Shown: one piece after another, positions 46,832-57,430 of the stretch
How positions within the stretch are numbered: position 1 is the first letter of the stretch
Layout of the letters: each line of letters begins with the position of its first letter
Assembly: GCA_034440635.1 (NCBI GenBank)
Contig: JAOTON010001482.1
Location: 307,501 to 371,500, forward strand
Length of the DNA stretch: 64,000 bases
DNA from: Lepas anatifera
Taxonomy: Eukaryota > Arthropoda > Thecostraca > Lepadidae
Reading direction: 5' to 3'
Made by a program: the position numbers and the translations under genes
Notes under the pieces: model-generated
Database searches by the model: none
What the model was told of the DNA's origin: nothing
Seen by the model: the letters and a program-made list of their open reading frames with translations, nothing else

Positions 46832-46847
46832 AGACCCACGCATCATT
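46832..46847. repeat. Target-site duplication, right
   Basis: AGACCCACGCATCATT, partner of 45525-45540. Confidence 0.85.
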
Positions 46848-48056
46848 ATAAGAATGGCAGATAAGTCTCCTGTATTTGTAATAGTGGATAGAGAGGTGTA
46901 TTCTAAAAAGCTAACTGATATACTGTCAGACGACACCAAGTTTAAGTCACTCTCGTGCGACCCTACCGCGAAACTAAAGGCGAAAGTAAATCGAATCATT
47001 AATAGTGCCAATGCGTTAGTTGGTGGTGTACATTTGTCAAAGATTGTTGGAGAATATTCACCTGGGTACATTTATGGGATGGTGAAAACACACAAACACA
47101 ACAACCCATTACGACCTATCATATCCCAAATGTGTACATCAACTTACAAACTATCAAAACGGCTTAATAGCTTACTAAAGCCATATCTTCCTTGTAAATA
47201 CTCCATCGATTCGGTTGAAGAGTTTCTCGACCTTCTACGGATAAAACGACCACAAGGTATTATAGTGTCCATTGACGTTGAAAGTTTGTTTACTAATTTG
47301 CCTGTGCAAAAAACAATTGATGTTATAATAGACGAGGCTTATAACGAGCGCACAAATGGCCTTCCACCACTCAATCTTTCTGAGACAATACTTCGCGACC
47401 TTCTTAAAGCATGCACAACTGACTCACCCTTCCGTGCTGGAAATGGCAAGCTGTACACCCAAAAGGAGGGAGTGGTAATGGGATCGCCATTGGGACCGCT
47501 ATTCGCCAACTTCTATATGGCATATGTAGAAAACATAGTTTTGAGCGACAAGGACACGCCCCCCTTTGCTTTTGCCCGCTACTGTGATGACATATTCATA
47601 GACGTCAGAGACTTTGAACATCTTAAGGTCTTGATTGAGAAATTCGAACGCAATTCGGTTCTCCATTTCACATAAGAACTAAGCAGAGATAACGTATTGC
47701 CCTTTCTGGACGTACTAGTAGAGTCAAACGACTCTAAGTTTGTAACAAGCGTGTACAGAAAACCTACTAACAATGGCACAACAATGAATGGAAATAGTCA
47801 ATGCCCGGAGCGTTATAAAACTAGTGTTCTGCGTGCATTTGTGAAAAGGGCAAGAGGACACAGCTCAACCTATAGGAAGATGAGCGAGGAGTTAACTCGA
47901 GTGAAACAGCTACTTGTCAATAATGGCTTCACAAATAACGCAGTAGACGCCGAGATCAACAGGCAACTCCAGCAAAGAGACAACACATCCACAAACAGCA
48001 AAGTGACCCATAACGTCTTCTACAAAAAACTATATGAACACCTCACACAAAACTGA
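46848..48056 (+). pseudogene. Penelope-like reverse transcriptase
   Basis: The first open frame (46854-47675) shows ADKSPVFVIVDREVYSKKL, then YGMVKTHKHNNPLRPIIS (about residues 73-90), IVSIDVESLFTNLP (about 136-149, motif A aspartate), GVVMGSPLGPLFANFY (about 205-220, motif B) and RYCDDIF (Tyr at residue 243, motif C aspartates). A single TAA at 47673 interrupts the same frame. It resumes with RDNVLPFLDVLVESND, SVYRKPT and the RAFVKRARGHSSTYRK linker until 48056. All catalytic aspartates are present, so decay is recent. Confidence 0.92.
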
Positions 48057-48199
48057 TGAAAGAGTACTCAAAGATATCATAAGACGCAATACGCAGTGCA
48101 AAGTCCAAGAAGTACTACATCTCAACATATACTACACGACACAAAAAACAAAAAACCTCATCATTCGCAACAGTTCAGCCCCGACAAGGTACGTTGAAA

Positions 48200-48583
48200 C
48201 GCACCAATGTAGTGTACAAATTCACTTGCCCCCATGAGGGTTGCCGACCTCATGCTGCCCACTACATTGGTGTGACAACAACGACCCTGTCCCGGCGCTG
48301 AACCATGCACCTCCAACACGGCACCATCAAACAACACATGACTGACAAACATAGCACATCACTGACACGGGACATGCTTGTCCACAACACTACTATCATC
48401 GCATCCACCGACGACACCCACAAACTAGTCATCTTAGAATCACTTTACATCCATCAGCACAAACCCACCCTCAACATCCAACTCAATCCAACAATCACTA
48501 ACACTATGGGGAGGGAGCTGACATCTGCAACGGACATGCGTGTGTTTTTGTTATTATTGTTTTTTAACGGTGTGTTAATATAA
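48200..48583 (+). pseudogene. Penelope GIY-YIG endonuclease domain
   Basis: In the frame of 48305 the sequence reads TCPHEGC...AHYIGVTTTTLSRR, a stop at 48299, then TMHLQHGTIKQHM, DKHSTSLTRDMLVHNT, ILESLYIHQHKPTLNIQLN. This matches the YIG strand, catalytic Arg helix, Glu (LESLYI) and Asn of GIY-YIG nucleases, with the Cys-x4-Cys insert typical of Penelope endonucleases. Confidence 0.88.
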
Positions 48584-48859
48584 TTGCTGTGTTTAAAGCT
48601 GTGAATGTTGGTTTTTATATCGTAAGGTAGTGTCGGTACTGAAAGTGTCTGTGTTATAGTCGTTTTATGCAATGGTATTTTTCAAAGATGAATATTTGAG
48701 TGTGAGCTGAAAACATGTATTATTTTGATAATGATTGCGAGACCAAAACTCAACTTATGAACTTTGGCACCATTTTACATAACCTTTCACCCGATAACAG
48801 ATTAACTTTACGAAAACCCGAAAAAACTACAAAGAAAAGCATCTAAATGTGAAACTTCC

Positions 48860-48984
48860 GTGATATTGAATCGCCAGTGTGTCAAGGAGAATATCTTGCC
48901 GAAATACTCGAACGACCCGAAGAAACTTATCAACGCCAAAGAAGCTTAATATTCCGAAGCTTGTATATAAAGAACGACTTGAAC

Positions 48985-48986
<2 letters not shown>
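48860..48986 (+). pseudogene. Second Penelope N-terminal fragment, tandem
   Basis: One frame reads LNRQCVKENILPKYSNDPKK, resembling the F/L..C...ILPK motif near the Penelope N-terminus, and stops where an (AT)n tract begins. Its position 280 bp after the first element suggests a tandem partial copy. Confidence 0.5.

Positions 48987-49029
<43 letters not shown>
48987..49029. repeat. (AT)n microsatellite
   Basis: About 20 AT repeats abutting a Penelope N-terminal fragment. Confidence 0.95.
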
Positions 49030-49031
<2 letters not shown>

Positions 49032-49139
49032 CCGTCTATCTGTCTGTCTGCATAGGTCCTGCCGCCATGTCGGCTCAAGTGCAGGAAGACCATCCCCACC
49101 GCACTATCTTGACACATCCGGGAACTCTTCTGCACGCAA

Positions 49140-49605
49140 ACGCAGTGGGAGCAGACGGGTCAGACGGGACAGATGGTTCAGATGGGTCCGATGGGGCAGA
49201 CGGTTCAAACGGGGCAGATTAGTTCAGACGGGGCAGACGGGGCAGACAGGTCAGACGGTTCATATTGTTTAGATTGGTCAGACGGGGCAGACAGGTCAGA
49301 TGGCTTAGACGGGGCACATGGGTCAGACGTGTGTGATGGTCCAGACGGGGCGGTTCAGACGGGGTGAAATGGTTCAGACGGGGCAGAAGGGTCAGACTGT
49401 CCAGATGGGTCAACTGTCCAGACGGGTCAGACTGTCCAGATGAGTCAGACGGTCCAGACGGGTCAGACTGTCCAGATGGGTCAGACTGTCCAGACGGGTC
49501 AGACGGGTCTAGATGGGTCAGACTGTCCAGACGGGTCAGGCTGTCCAGACGGGTCAGACGGGTCAGACGGTCCAGACGGGTCAGACGGGTGTCGACCGCG
49601 GACCC
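49140..49605. repeat. Short-unit minisatellite (CAGACGGGT, 9-10 bp)
   Basis: About 45 copies of CAGACGGGT or CAGACGGGGCAGA variants and a TCAGACTGTCCAGACGGG 18-mer form. Unit composition drifts from GGGGCAGAC on the left to TGTCCAGA on the right. Confidence 0.9.
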
Positions 49606-49737
49606 GACCCGGCTCAATACAAGTGCGGGGGTGGATCCAAGCATGAGGGTTGACAGGGGTAAAATGGGCAAAATCGTCCCAGGTATTTTTTCCGATAAGA
49701 TGATTGGATGTTTGCATCCTTCTATTGTTTCTATAAT

Positions 49738-50060
49738 ACACACGAGTATGTACCCCGCACGAGTATGTACCCCACACACAGTATGTACCCCTCACATACG
49801 AGTATGTACCCCTCACATACGAGTATGTACCCCTCACATACGAGTATGTATCCCACACAGTATGTACCTCCCCACACGAGTATGTACCCCTCACATACGA
49901 GTATGTGCCCCTCACGTACGAGTATGTACCCCTCACATACGAGTATGTACCCCTCACATACGAGCATGTACCCCTCACATACGAGTATGCACCCTCACAT
50001 ACGAGTATGTATCCCACACGAGTATGTACCCCTCACATACGAGTATGTACCCTGCAGCGG
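49738..50060. repeat. 21-bp minisatellite (GAGTATGTACCCCTCACATAC)
   Basis: About 15 units of 21 bp; some lack CCTCACATAC. Translations in several frames stay open (YVPLTYE, HTSMYPS), with no sign of a real gene. Confidence 0.95.
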
Positions 50061-50061
50061 A

Positions 50062-50584
50062 TTCCTTTTGCACCACTTTCTCTTGTTTTAGATGGGTGGT
50101 AAAAGAATATGTTTTAGCAAACCCAGTTTAGTATTTTATGGAAAACGTGTATTTGTGTTTTATGTGACTGTATGTTTTTACTAGCTCATTTAATATCATT
50201 TACATCCCACTGCAGTTTTAACCTATGGCTTCACCTCTCAGTGGGTTCTAAGCCTGTTGGTGATTAATTTGAATAAATAATGATAAAATAATAATAACAA
50301 TTAGTTGGTTTTACAATTTGTCCTAGCGTAGCTAAGCCAATACCTAGGCGGGCTGATGACTGGAGGTGCTGGTCATCACTGGTCAGACAGAGTCATCACA
50401 TCAAAATGGCCGCTGTCGATCACGTGCCCAGTGAATAGCACTCTTTGAGTGAGTAGGTGCCGCCGAGTGAAAGAGTTTGCCTCGCAAGCGACGTCCGCGT
50501 GGCCCTCGAGCCGACGGGAGGGGGCTGGGTGCTGCATCGATGAGGAGACGCCTCGGACCCTGGCTTAGATAACCATCCTCCTCT
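50062..50584. other. No gene seen
   Basis: AT-rich 50100-50330, then a GC-rich stretch without recognised motifs. Confidence 0.5.
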
Positions 50585-50767
50585 GCCTTTTTGTGGCTTA
50601 TCGACGCACCAACTGCCAGGGTCATATTGCGTCGCCAACTCTTTCCCTGTTGGAAGGGTTTCTCGGGAGCCAGCTTGCTCCTTGTTCAGGGAAATCGCCA
50701 GGCCTTAAAGCCCGGATCGGCTGCGTGGAAGCCAGCTACGCTGACCACTCCGCTACCTCGCCCCCTC
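50585..50767 (-). mobile_element. tRNA-derived SINE, best copy of the GTTGGCGACGC family
   Basis: On the minus strand the head reads GGCGAGGTAGCGGAGTGGTC, AGCGTAGCTGGCTTCCACG, with an A box (TAGCGGAGTGGT) like a Ser/Leu-type tRNA. Next come CCGATCCGGGC in the B-box position, CCTGAACAAGGAGCAAGCTG, GAAACCCTTCCAACAGGGAA, GTTGGCGACGC and a tail GGTGCGTCGATAAGCCACAA. Two shorter copies lie at 3914 and 22685. Confidence 0.8.
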
Positions 50768-52158
50768 CTTCACCGGTATTAATACATTTTAGAATGGCTT
50801 TGTCTTATTCTGAAGGGATAGTCTGGCGTGTATATGGCTCACATCCTAAAAGAAACATTTAATCCGGCACCGCCGGATCTTGCGAATCTTGTGAACGGAG
50901 GTGAAACAGAAAAATTAAAACGGCGCTGGAAGCGCCTTACCGTCTCCTACCTTAAAGCCGAGCTTGAACCATATCCGTGGACCCGTGAAGTCACAGAGGG
51001 CCAATATGGGTAAAATTTTTACCTATTTAGAATATCCTTCATAACTCGAAGCACTATAAGACCTAGAACAAAGCCAAAGGTATCAATAAGTAAGTTTTGA
51101 CCTAAGGTTTCAAATGATATGCAACATAATCTTGAACGATCACATCGTAACCTTGACCCCAGCTCAAGGTCAAATAATTATATTTCAGGGTCATGTCGCA
51201 CATTATTCAAATTCTTTGGTCATGTTCGTCACTATAATATTATGATATAAAATGTATTTCTGTATCTTATCTCGTTCAAAAGTAATAAACACAAACAATT
51301 TTTTTAATTTAATTTAAAAATTCCCCTACCCATAATCAGGTAGGCAGGAGTGCCCTTCTCTTTCCCGTGTGCCCAATTGCAGGTTGGCCTCTCGCCGAAA
51401 AAGAAACTAGGAATCGTTGGAAAGAATGGTTAGCTGAATAATTTTCTGGGCCACACCACTCCCCGCTATATTTTTCTGTTGTTTTCTTAATCATTATATG
51501 CTTATGAACAAAGAGCATCCTCCTACCTTCAGCATTAAATCAGGTATCTCCTTGGACACCACGCAAGACCATGAGCTAGCTTGTAACGTTTAATGGTGTC
51601 CAAGGATACTTAGTCATTGGGCAAAATGGGACAATTTTGTCACTGAAACAAATTGGCGCGGCTAAGCACGAACAGCATACAGAAATTTCAGTTTTCTAGG
51701 CATTTTTGCGTACACACGGAAAATTGAAACGGTAAAAAAATAAACAAAGACAGACACACATACATACATACATGCACACTTTCAATTGGAATGGCCGAAA
51801 CAATGAAACAAACAGAGTGACCACCAACAAATAGACGGCTGGCGGAAGGCACGAGAGTCAGACACGAGACAATAGGCAAGATCAAAAGAAAGAAGAGGGG
51901 AAAACAGACGACAGTTTCACATTGGATGTGGATGCCCATTCACAAGGTGGCAATGTCACCAGTCATACCCTATTTAGCTTCCTTCAAGTTTGACTTGGGA
52001 CCAAAGTTACAATTTTCAAGAGAAGCTTGAGGAACGCAGAGATATCTGCCAATCACAAATATTAGGACGTTAGCGAATCTGATGATTTAGTATTTTGTAT
52101 TTGTCAATGAAATATTTAGGACTTTAACGTCATTTTTTCCCAGAACTAATATTACATC
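50768..52158. other. No gene seen
   Basis: A few TGACC/GGTCA motifs at 51150-51200 hint at more MITE debris. The rest is AT-rich. Confidence 0.45.
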
Positions 52159-52303
52159 AACTTTAAGGTTTTTTCGGGATTTAGTTTCTGGTAGGTATAT
52201 AAGAATATTCGTTGATAAAGAATCGTCAAATAAATTCGAAATATCCGATTAATAACTTTCTTATATACCTACCAGAAACTAAATCCCGAAAACCCTTAAA
52301 GTT
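52159..52303. repeat. Palindromic element, 46-bp arms
   Basis: AACTTTAAGG...TTTAGTTTCTGGTAGGTATATAAGAA (52159-52205) is repeated inverted at 52258-52303 with one or two indels, around a 52 bp loop. It would form a long hairpin. It may be a tiny foldback MITE; no clear target duplication is visible. Confidence 0.8.
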
Positions 52304-52374
52304 AATGAAATGTTTATGAGCAAACCTTTTTAATGTAATTTTATTCCTGGAAACTTCAAATTCAACAAATTCTT

Positions 52375-52434
52375 TCTTCTTTCTTTTCTTCTTTCTTTTC
52401 TTTTTCTTTCTATCTTGTTTTCTTTCCTTTAAAA
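52375..52434. repeat. Polypyrimidine (TTTCTTC)n tract
   Basis: About 60 bases of C/T only, with T in excess, except for single A and G interruptions. Confidence 0.9.
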
Positions 52435-52967
52435 AATTTAAAAATTATTCTAATATAATTTTTATTAAAAACTGTGACGTTTGGTGACCGCTGCTGAACT
52501 TGGCATTGACCTGACGTCAAATTGGATGCCAGCGTGTAGAGTTTTCCTTCAAAGAGTTTTCGAATGATGTTCAAAAAATTGATAGCTCTTCTAGAAGCCG
52601 GCTTACACGCTGGTTTTTTCGGCCTCATTTTAAAGGATCATAATCGCCTTACATAGGTTTGGAAATGACATCTTTACTCGTTGATCTGACCTGGCCTGAT
52701 GCCAATTTTTTGTCATAACCTGTCATATAAATCACCCTGGAGGTTTGAAAAGTGATGCGCCTCTCATGGCTCGGAATCATTCGCGAAAAACCGAGGGGCA
52801 GATCGGAGCCCCAGGCGGTGAAGGATTAAGGGGGTACTGCTATGGAATAATGTGGACACATTTGACACATGCGCTCGTGCGGTTTGGCCCCCTTGTGCTT
52901 CAAATTTTCTCGAGACAGGCACAATTGACTTTAGGCCTGCTAAAATGTTGACATTCTGACAGACTTG

Positions 52968-53135
52968 TTGAGTCGCGATTCAGAATCAGAGTCGACTCAG
53001 AATCGACTCAAGTTTTGTTTGAGTCAGAGCTGAGTCGACTCAATTCCGGATTTTGGTTCAGCCAGAATCGACTCAGCTGTTCGACCAGTCAGAATCGGAG
53101 TCAGTCTTCAAGCCATGAGTCAGAGTTGAGTCGGC
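52968..53135. repeat. GAGTCGACTC-rich cluster, left
   Basis: Repeated GAGTCGACTC, AGAATCGACTCA and GAGTCAGAGTTGAGTCGG motifs of irregular spacing. A similar cluster is at 55244-55400. Confidence 0.75.
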
Positions 53136-53151
53136 ACAGCACTCTATTTTC

Positions 53152-53941
53152 TTAAAGGGAGATACGCGAAAAATTATTATTGTGGTTTCTTGCTATTTGA
53201 AAAATCCTGATTACGAAACTATCAATTATTTTTGTATCTTCGGCAAAATTTTGGGAGGCCACTCACTTATTATCGAAATAGGTTGAATAGTTCCGATAAA
53301 ATGCTGAAACCTTCACCCATCACTTACTTTTCGAGAACTATTTAAAGTTGAAAAGCAATGTTTTTTTGTAATACAAATGTCTGTTCTCCTGTATTTGTAT
53401 TTGAATTAATTTTAAAAAGCTTTTAAAAACTACAAAATGAATTAGTTTGCCCTAGAAATGGAAAAAACATAATTACTCAAGTCTTCAGTGGTTTTGTACC
53501 TCGGGTCTTGAGTCATTTTCTCTTAGCCCCAAGATGACAAAACTTTTGCGTCAGATAGGTCACGTGACCCCGGTTTGAAAATTCCTAGGCTTCTGATTGG
53601 TTAACTGTGATTTCTTTTAAGTCCTATATTTCTGTTTCAAAAGTGTTTTGGAATGTTGTTTTTCTAAAATAATTTTTTTCTGTAGTAGTTCAAAGTTCTA
53701 CATCACTGTTTAGGATAGATATCACCTAATTCTTAGAGAAATTGATAGCCTCAGCCGTGTGTACGTCATATACACCGATATGAGGTGTACCGGTAAAGTC
53801 GTCTAGAAATGTTGACTTTGAGAGCAATTTTAAGGCATTTTGCAGGCCGAATTCGCAAAAATGAGAATAGGACTTCTGAAACAACTTTTTGTGACCTTTT
53901 GAACTAGCCAATAACATTTTTTTCGCGTATCTCCCTTTAAC
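53152..53941 (+). mobile_element. TTAA MITE (AGGGAGATACGCG termini)
   Basis: TTAA at 53152 and 53938. The element is 782 bp with perfect inverted ends AGGGAGATACGCGAAAAA. The interior is AT-rich with no AGGTCA enrichment, so it is a different TTAA family (Kolobok- or piggyBac-type). The perfect termini suggest a young copy. Confidence 0.88.
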
Positions 53942-54799
53942 ATATGTGATCATATGGCTGACGTTTTAGATTTTTTAAATTAATTGTTGCTAAGAACCTC
54001 TGGACCTAAGGACCCATATTGCTATTTAGTAATATCAGGTAGTTTATTATCTTTATGTCCACACTACCTCCGGCCGGGACCAGGTGTTTGATATACATGA
54101 GCAGTGCGAAATATACAGCTTCAAAGGCACTCTGATTTAGTAGCTATTTTCCGTTTTAACTTAGCAATAGCATGCAAAATCATACAGCAAAATTTGAGTT
54201 TTGTCTCAAAATCAGATTTTTCAACTTTGAGGGTGTAGACCCTAGAAAGTCCTAAGCCCCTGCAATTATTCACTTTTAAGAAGCCATATTTTTATTTTTA
54301 TTTTCTTCCCTCGTTTGACTGAAAACACAAGAATCCTTGCAATATAAGCGCCAGACAGAGGGTTACCAAAATATCTTATTTTGCACAAAAGCTCTGAAAT
54401 GGGTCAAAACGGAAACTCAAAGTTTATACTGACTGCCTATTTGAATCCACTAACTGTCTGTACACAAGAAATAAACTCAGTCCTATCTCTAGCATTGCCT
54501 AAGTAATTTCATACTGTGAAACTGACAGACAAATGTACATCAAGTCGCTCACAAACCGTACCTCTTCAAAATTATTATGATTGTGATTATTACTTATCAC
54601 TCACTGCCAGGCACCAAACCATCATGGTGCGCAACAAAAATATCAGTGACTTAGGCTTCGGTAGCCTGAGGGGAATATTACGTTACATGGCCCTGATGGT
54701 AAATGAATGTTTTTCTTGGGTTATTTTACATCATATGACTTCAATTTGCTATCCATATCTTATTCCATCCTCCAAAATTAGATTCGTGATGTCTTCAAT
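53942..54799. other. No gene seen
   Basis: AT-rich; the 132-codon frame at 54516 has no recognised domain. Confidence 0.5.
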
Positions 54800-55210
54800 G
54801 CCGCTTCAATGCCCCATCTGTTTCCTACAGATTTTTTTGAGAGCGCGAGACAAGCGTTCATTGTTTGTTTTGTTTTTTAGTTGCCTTGTGTCAATGTTTA
54901 GTGAGTACTTCTAAGCTAAAATCGTCACAGGATTTTTCAAAATATATTGGGACAGGAATTGCCACTCAAAATGGCATATGTTGTAATACTGATTTATATT
55001 CTTTGCATTTGAAATGTCGCTTATTGGTTCAATTATGACTTTGCACATTAAGGGCACGCATTCAAAATGGAAAGCCCTCAGGCCCTTGAATCTTGATCTT
55101 ACTCACACGTTAGCATTTAGCATCCTGCTTCATTCCTATGCAGTAGGCAGTGTACGTCATATATTTATGCATTGTAATTTGCGTAGTATTGAAGGAAATG
55201 TGCATTTTGT
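54800..55210 (+). mobile_element. Dispersed repeat homologous to 19555-19985
   Basis: Shares GTCACAGGATT, GGGACAGGAATTGCCACTCA, AGCCCTCAGGCCC, TTCATTCCTATGCAG and GAAGGAAATGTGCA in order, with considerable divergence. The other copy interrupts the 45-bp array. Confidence 0.65.
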
Positions 55211-55243
55211 GTGTGCATACTTTGGCACCATTCTGAAATGGAG

Positions 55244-55400
55244 TCGACTCTGACTCAATGCTTATTTGAGTCGGAGTTTAGTCGGCTCACGTCTAAGTTT
55301 GGGCTGAGTCGAGTCGGTTAACCATTTCAAATTTTCAACACAGTGAGTCGAGTCGGAATCAGGGTCAGCCGCCAGGCTGCGAGTCAGTTAAGCCGACTCA
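55244..55400. repeat. GAGTCGACTC-rich cluster, right
   Basis: GAGTCGACTCTGACTCA, GAGTCGGAGTTTAGTCGG and GAGTCGAGTCGG motifs like those at 52968-53135. The two clusters frame a 2.1 kb interval. Confidence 0.7.
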
Positions 55401-55932
55401 GGAGAATTGTTGTCTTTAACAAGTCGGCATCCGGGATGAGATCCAATCATCAGACCAAAGCTTATCACTTTACATTGTGTTTACTGCACAAACTCTCTAG
55501 ATCACTCGTCTGCGACGCTGTGTGTATCCAACTCCGTGTAGCCCAACCAGACGTCTTCCACAAGTTTCAGACGGATACTCGTGCATTAGCTGCACTGCTG
55601 TTTCCATGGAGACACTCGCCAAACAAGCTCCTCTCCCGCAAAACACCGAGCGAATACCAAACGCGTACAGGCTTGAATGGCAGTTTCGATGTCGGCTCTG
55701 TCACAGTCCCGCGAGAAGCCAGCCGCTAAGTGAATAGAGCTCCGGTGACAGGTAAATGCAACACCGGTCGGCAGCAGCTATTCCTGGTTCGTGCCTCAGC
55801 TTGTACCGGGGGCGGAGTCAGCACTTGTTACCGAGGGGTTCACTGGGGTATGAGCTCACCATTCGACCGAGCACAGAGGTGCGGGAAGGCCGGCCCAACA
55901 ACGGTGGGGGCCGGATGGCAGCGAGGAGCGGT

Positions 55933-56703
55933 TTTACACGCGCATTGACGGGGGTCTGAGCCACCTTCGATTGACGGGCGTACCCGCCCCCCTAGATCTT
56001 GGAACCACGGTGGTGTAAACGGTAAACGGCGTTGGGTGCCCATCCGCTTCTCCATCGAAATATTTGAACCATTTTGTGGTACATCTAAGGTCCCAGAGGT
56101 CAAAACATGCCATCATGCCGTCATAGGGATAACATGTAAATTCGTTTTTCGGCCATTACATCTGAAAAGTAAAGATGAGCAAAACGACTTGAACTGTATG
56201 AATCCTTGCAGCAAGCCGAATTGAATGATATATGATTTGACCTTGCTAGGTCAATCAAGATTTGACCTGACCTGAGGTGGTCGGGTCAATTATATAAATG
56301 CATATCATTGAACCGAAAGCCAGGCGTCTAATGAAGCTAAATAAACCTTCTATCACCATCTGTTACTGGTTATTGTAAAACCATATTTCCATGTATTACC
56401 AATGGGAGGTCATGTTCGTACCTGACCTTAGGTCATCGATATCAAAATACCGGAACATATTTTGAGAACTCGGTGAGCCCATTTGGATATGAGTTTCAAT
56501 TGATAAGTTCACCCTGCTCCGACTTATGCTATCTTAAACTTTTTTGAGGTTGGGTCCTTGACTTGTACTGGTGACCTGACCTGAGATGACCTATCCTTAA
56601 AATTTTACGAAGTTGCAAAATGATGAGGGAGGTTGTCGGCGGCGCTGGCCGCTTTTCCTGTTCCGAAAACCCGGGAGGGGCGGTGCCCGTAATGGCGTGT
56701 TAA
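55933..56703 (+). mobile_element. TTAA MITE D (family A, shortened)
   Basis: A 763 bp copy with left end CACGCGCATTGACGGGGG beside TTTA and right end GTAATGGCGTG beside TTAA. It has lost many single bases throughout and the right-hand hairpin, so it is a decaying copy. The AGGTCA palindrome (56260-56280) is disturbed. Confidence 0.85.
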
Positions 56704-56742
56704 ATGATTTCGAGGGAAAGCAGTGTCGCAGAAAGTGCCAGG

Positions 56743-57430
56743 GGCGTGGTGCCGGGAGGAGAGGGCGTGGCCAGGGACGTGGTTCCGGGAGGAGAGGGCG
56801 TGGTCAGGGACGCGGTTCCGGGAGGAGAGGGCGTGGTCAGGGACACGGTGCCGGGAGGAGAGGGCGTGGTCAGGGACGCGGTGCCGGGAGGAGAGGGCGT
56901 GGTCAGGGGCGCGGTGCCGGGAGGAGAGGGTGTGGTCAGGGGCGTGGTTCCGGGAGGAGAGGGCGTGGTCAGGGGTGTGGTTCCGGGAGGAGAGGGCGTG
57001 GTCAGGGACGCGGTGCCGGGAGGAGAGGACGTGGTCAGGGACGCGGTGCCGGGAGGAGAGGGCGTGGTCAGGGACGCGGTGCCGGGAGGAGAGGACGTGG
57101 TCAGGGGCGCGGCTCCGGGAGGAGAGGGCGTGGTCAGGGGCGTGGTGCCGGAAGGAAAGGGTGTGGTCAGGGGCGCGGTGCCGGGAGGAGAGGGCGTGGT
57201 CAGGGGCGCGGCTCCGGGAGGAGAGGGCGTGGTCAGGGGCGTGGTGCCGGGAGGAGAGGGCGTGGTCAGGGGCGTGGTTCCGGGAAGAGAGGGCGTGGTC
57301 AGGGGCGCGGTGCCGGGAGGAGAGGACGTGGTCAGGGACGCGGCTCCTTGGACGAGAGGGCGTGGTCAGGGACCCGCGGTGCCGGGAGGAGAGGGTGTGG
57401 TCAGAGACGCGGTGCCGGGAGGAGAATTGT
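56743..57430. repeat. 33-bp GC-rich minisatellite
   Basis: About 21 units of GTGCCGGGAGGAGAGGGCGT plus GGTCAGGGGCGCG, starting 40 bp after MITE D. Thirty-three is divisible by three, so three forward frames of 264-298 codons are open (GRGQGRGAGRR and related), without other support for coding. Confidence 0.97.

Larger units (their letters stand above)
44956..48583 (+). mobile_element. Penelope-like retroelement, interrupted by a LINE
   Basis: The order on the plus strand is N-terminal region (44956-45540), an antisense LINE insertion (45541-46831), reverse transcriptase (46848-48056) and GIY-YIG endonuclease (48200-48583). With the insertion left out, the open frame leads directly from RADPLII into the RT start. 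Frameshifts near 45090 and 48050 and stops at 47673 and 48299 show it is dead. Penelope-like elements prime reverse transcription at nicks made by their GIY-YIG domain. Confidence 0.9.

Noticed and set aside
50700..50767. tRNA-Ser/Leu gene on the minus strand
   Set aside because: No full cloverleaf; it continues into the SINE core shared with two other loci.
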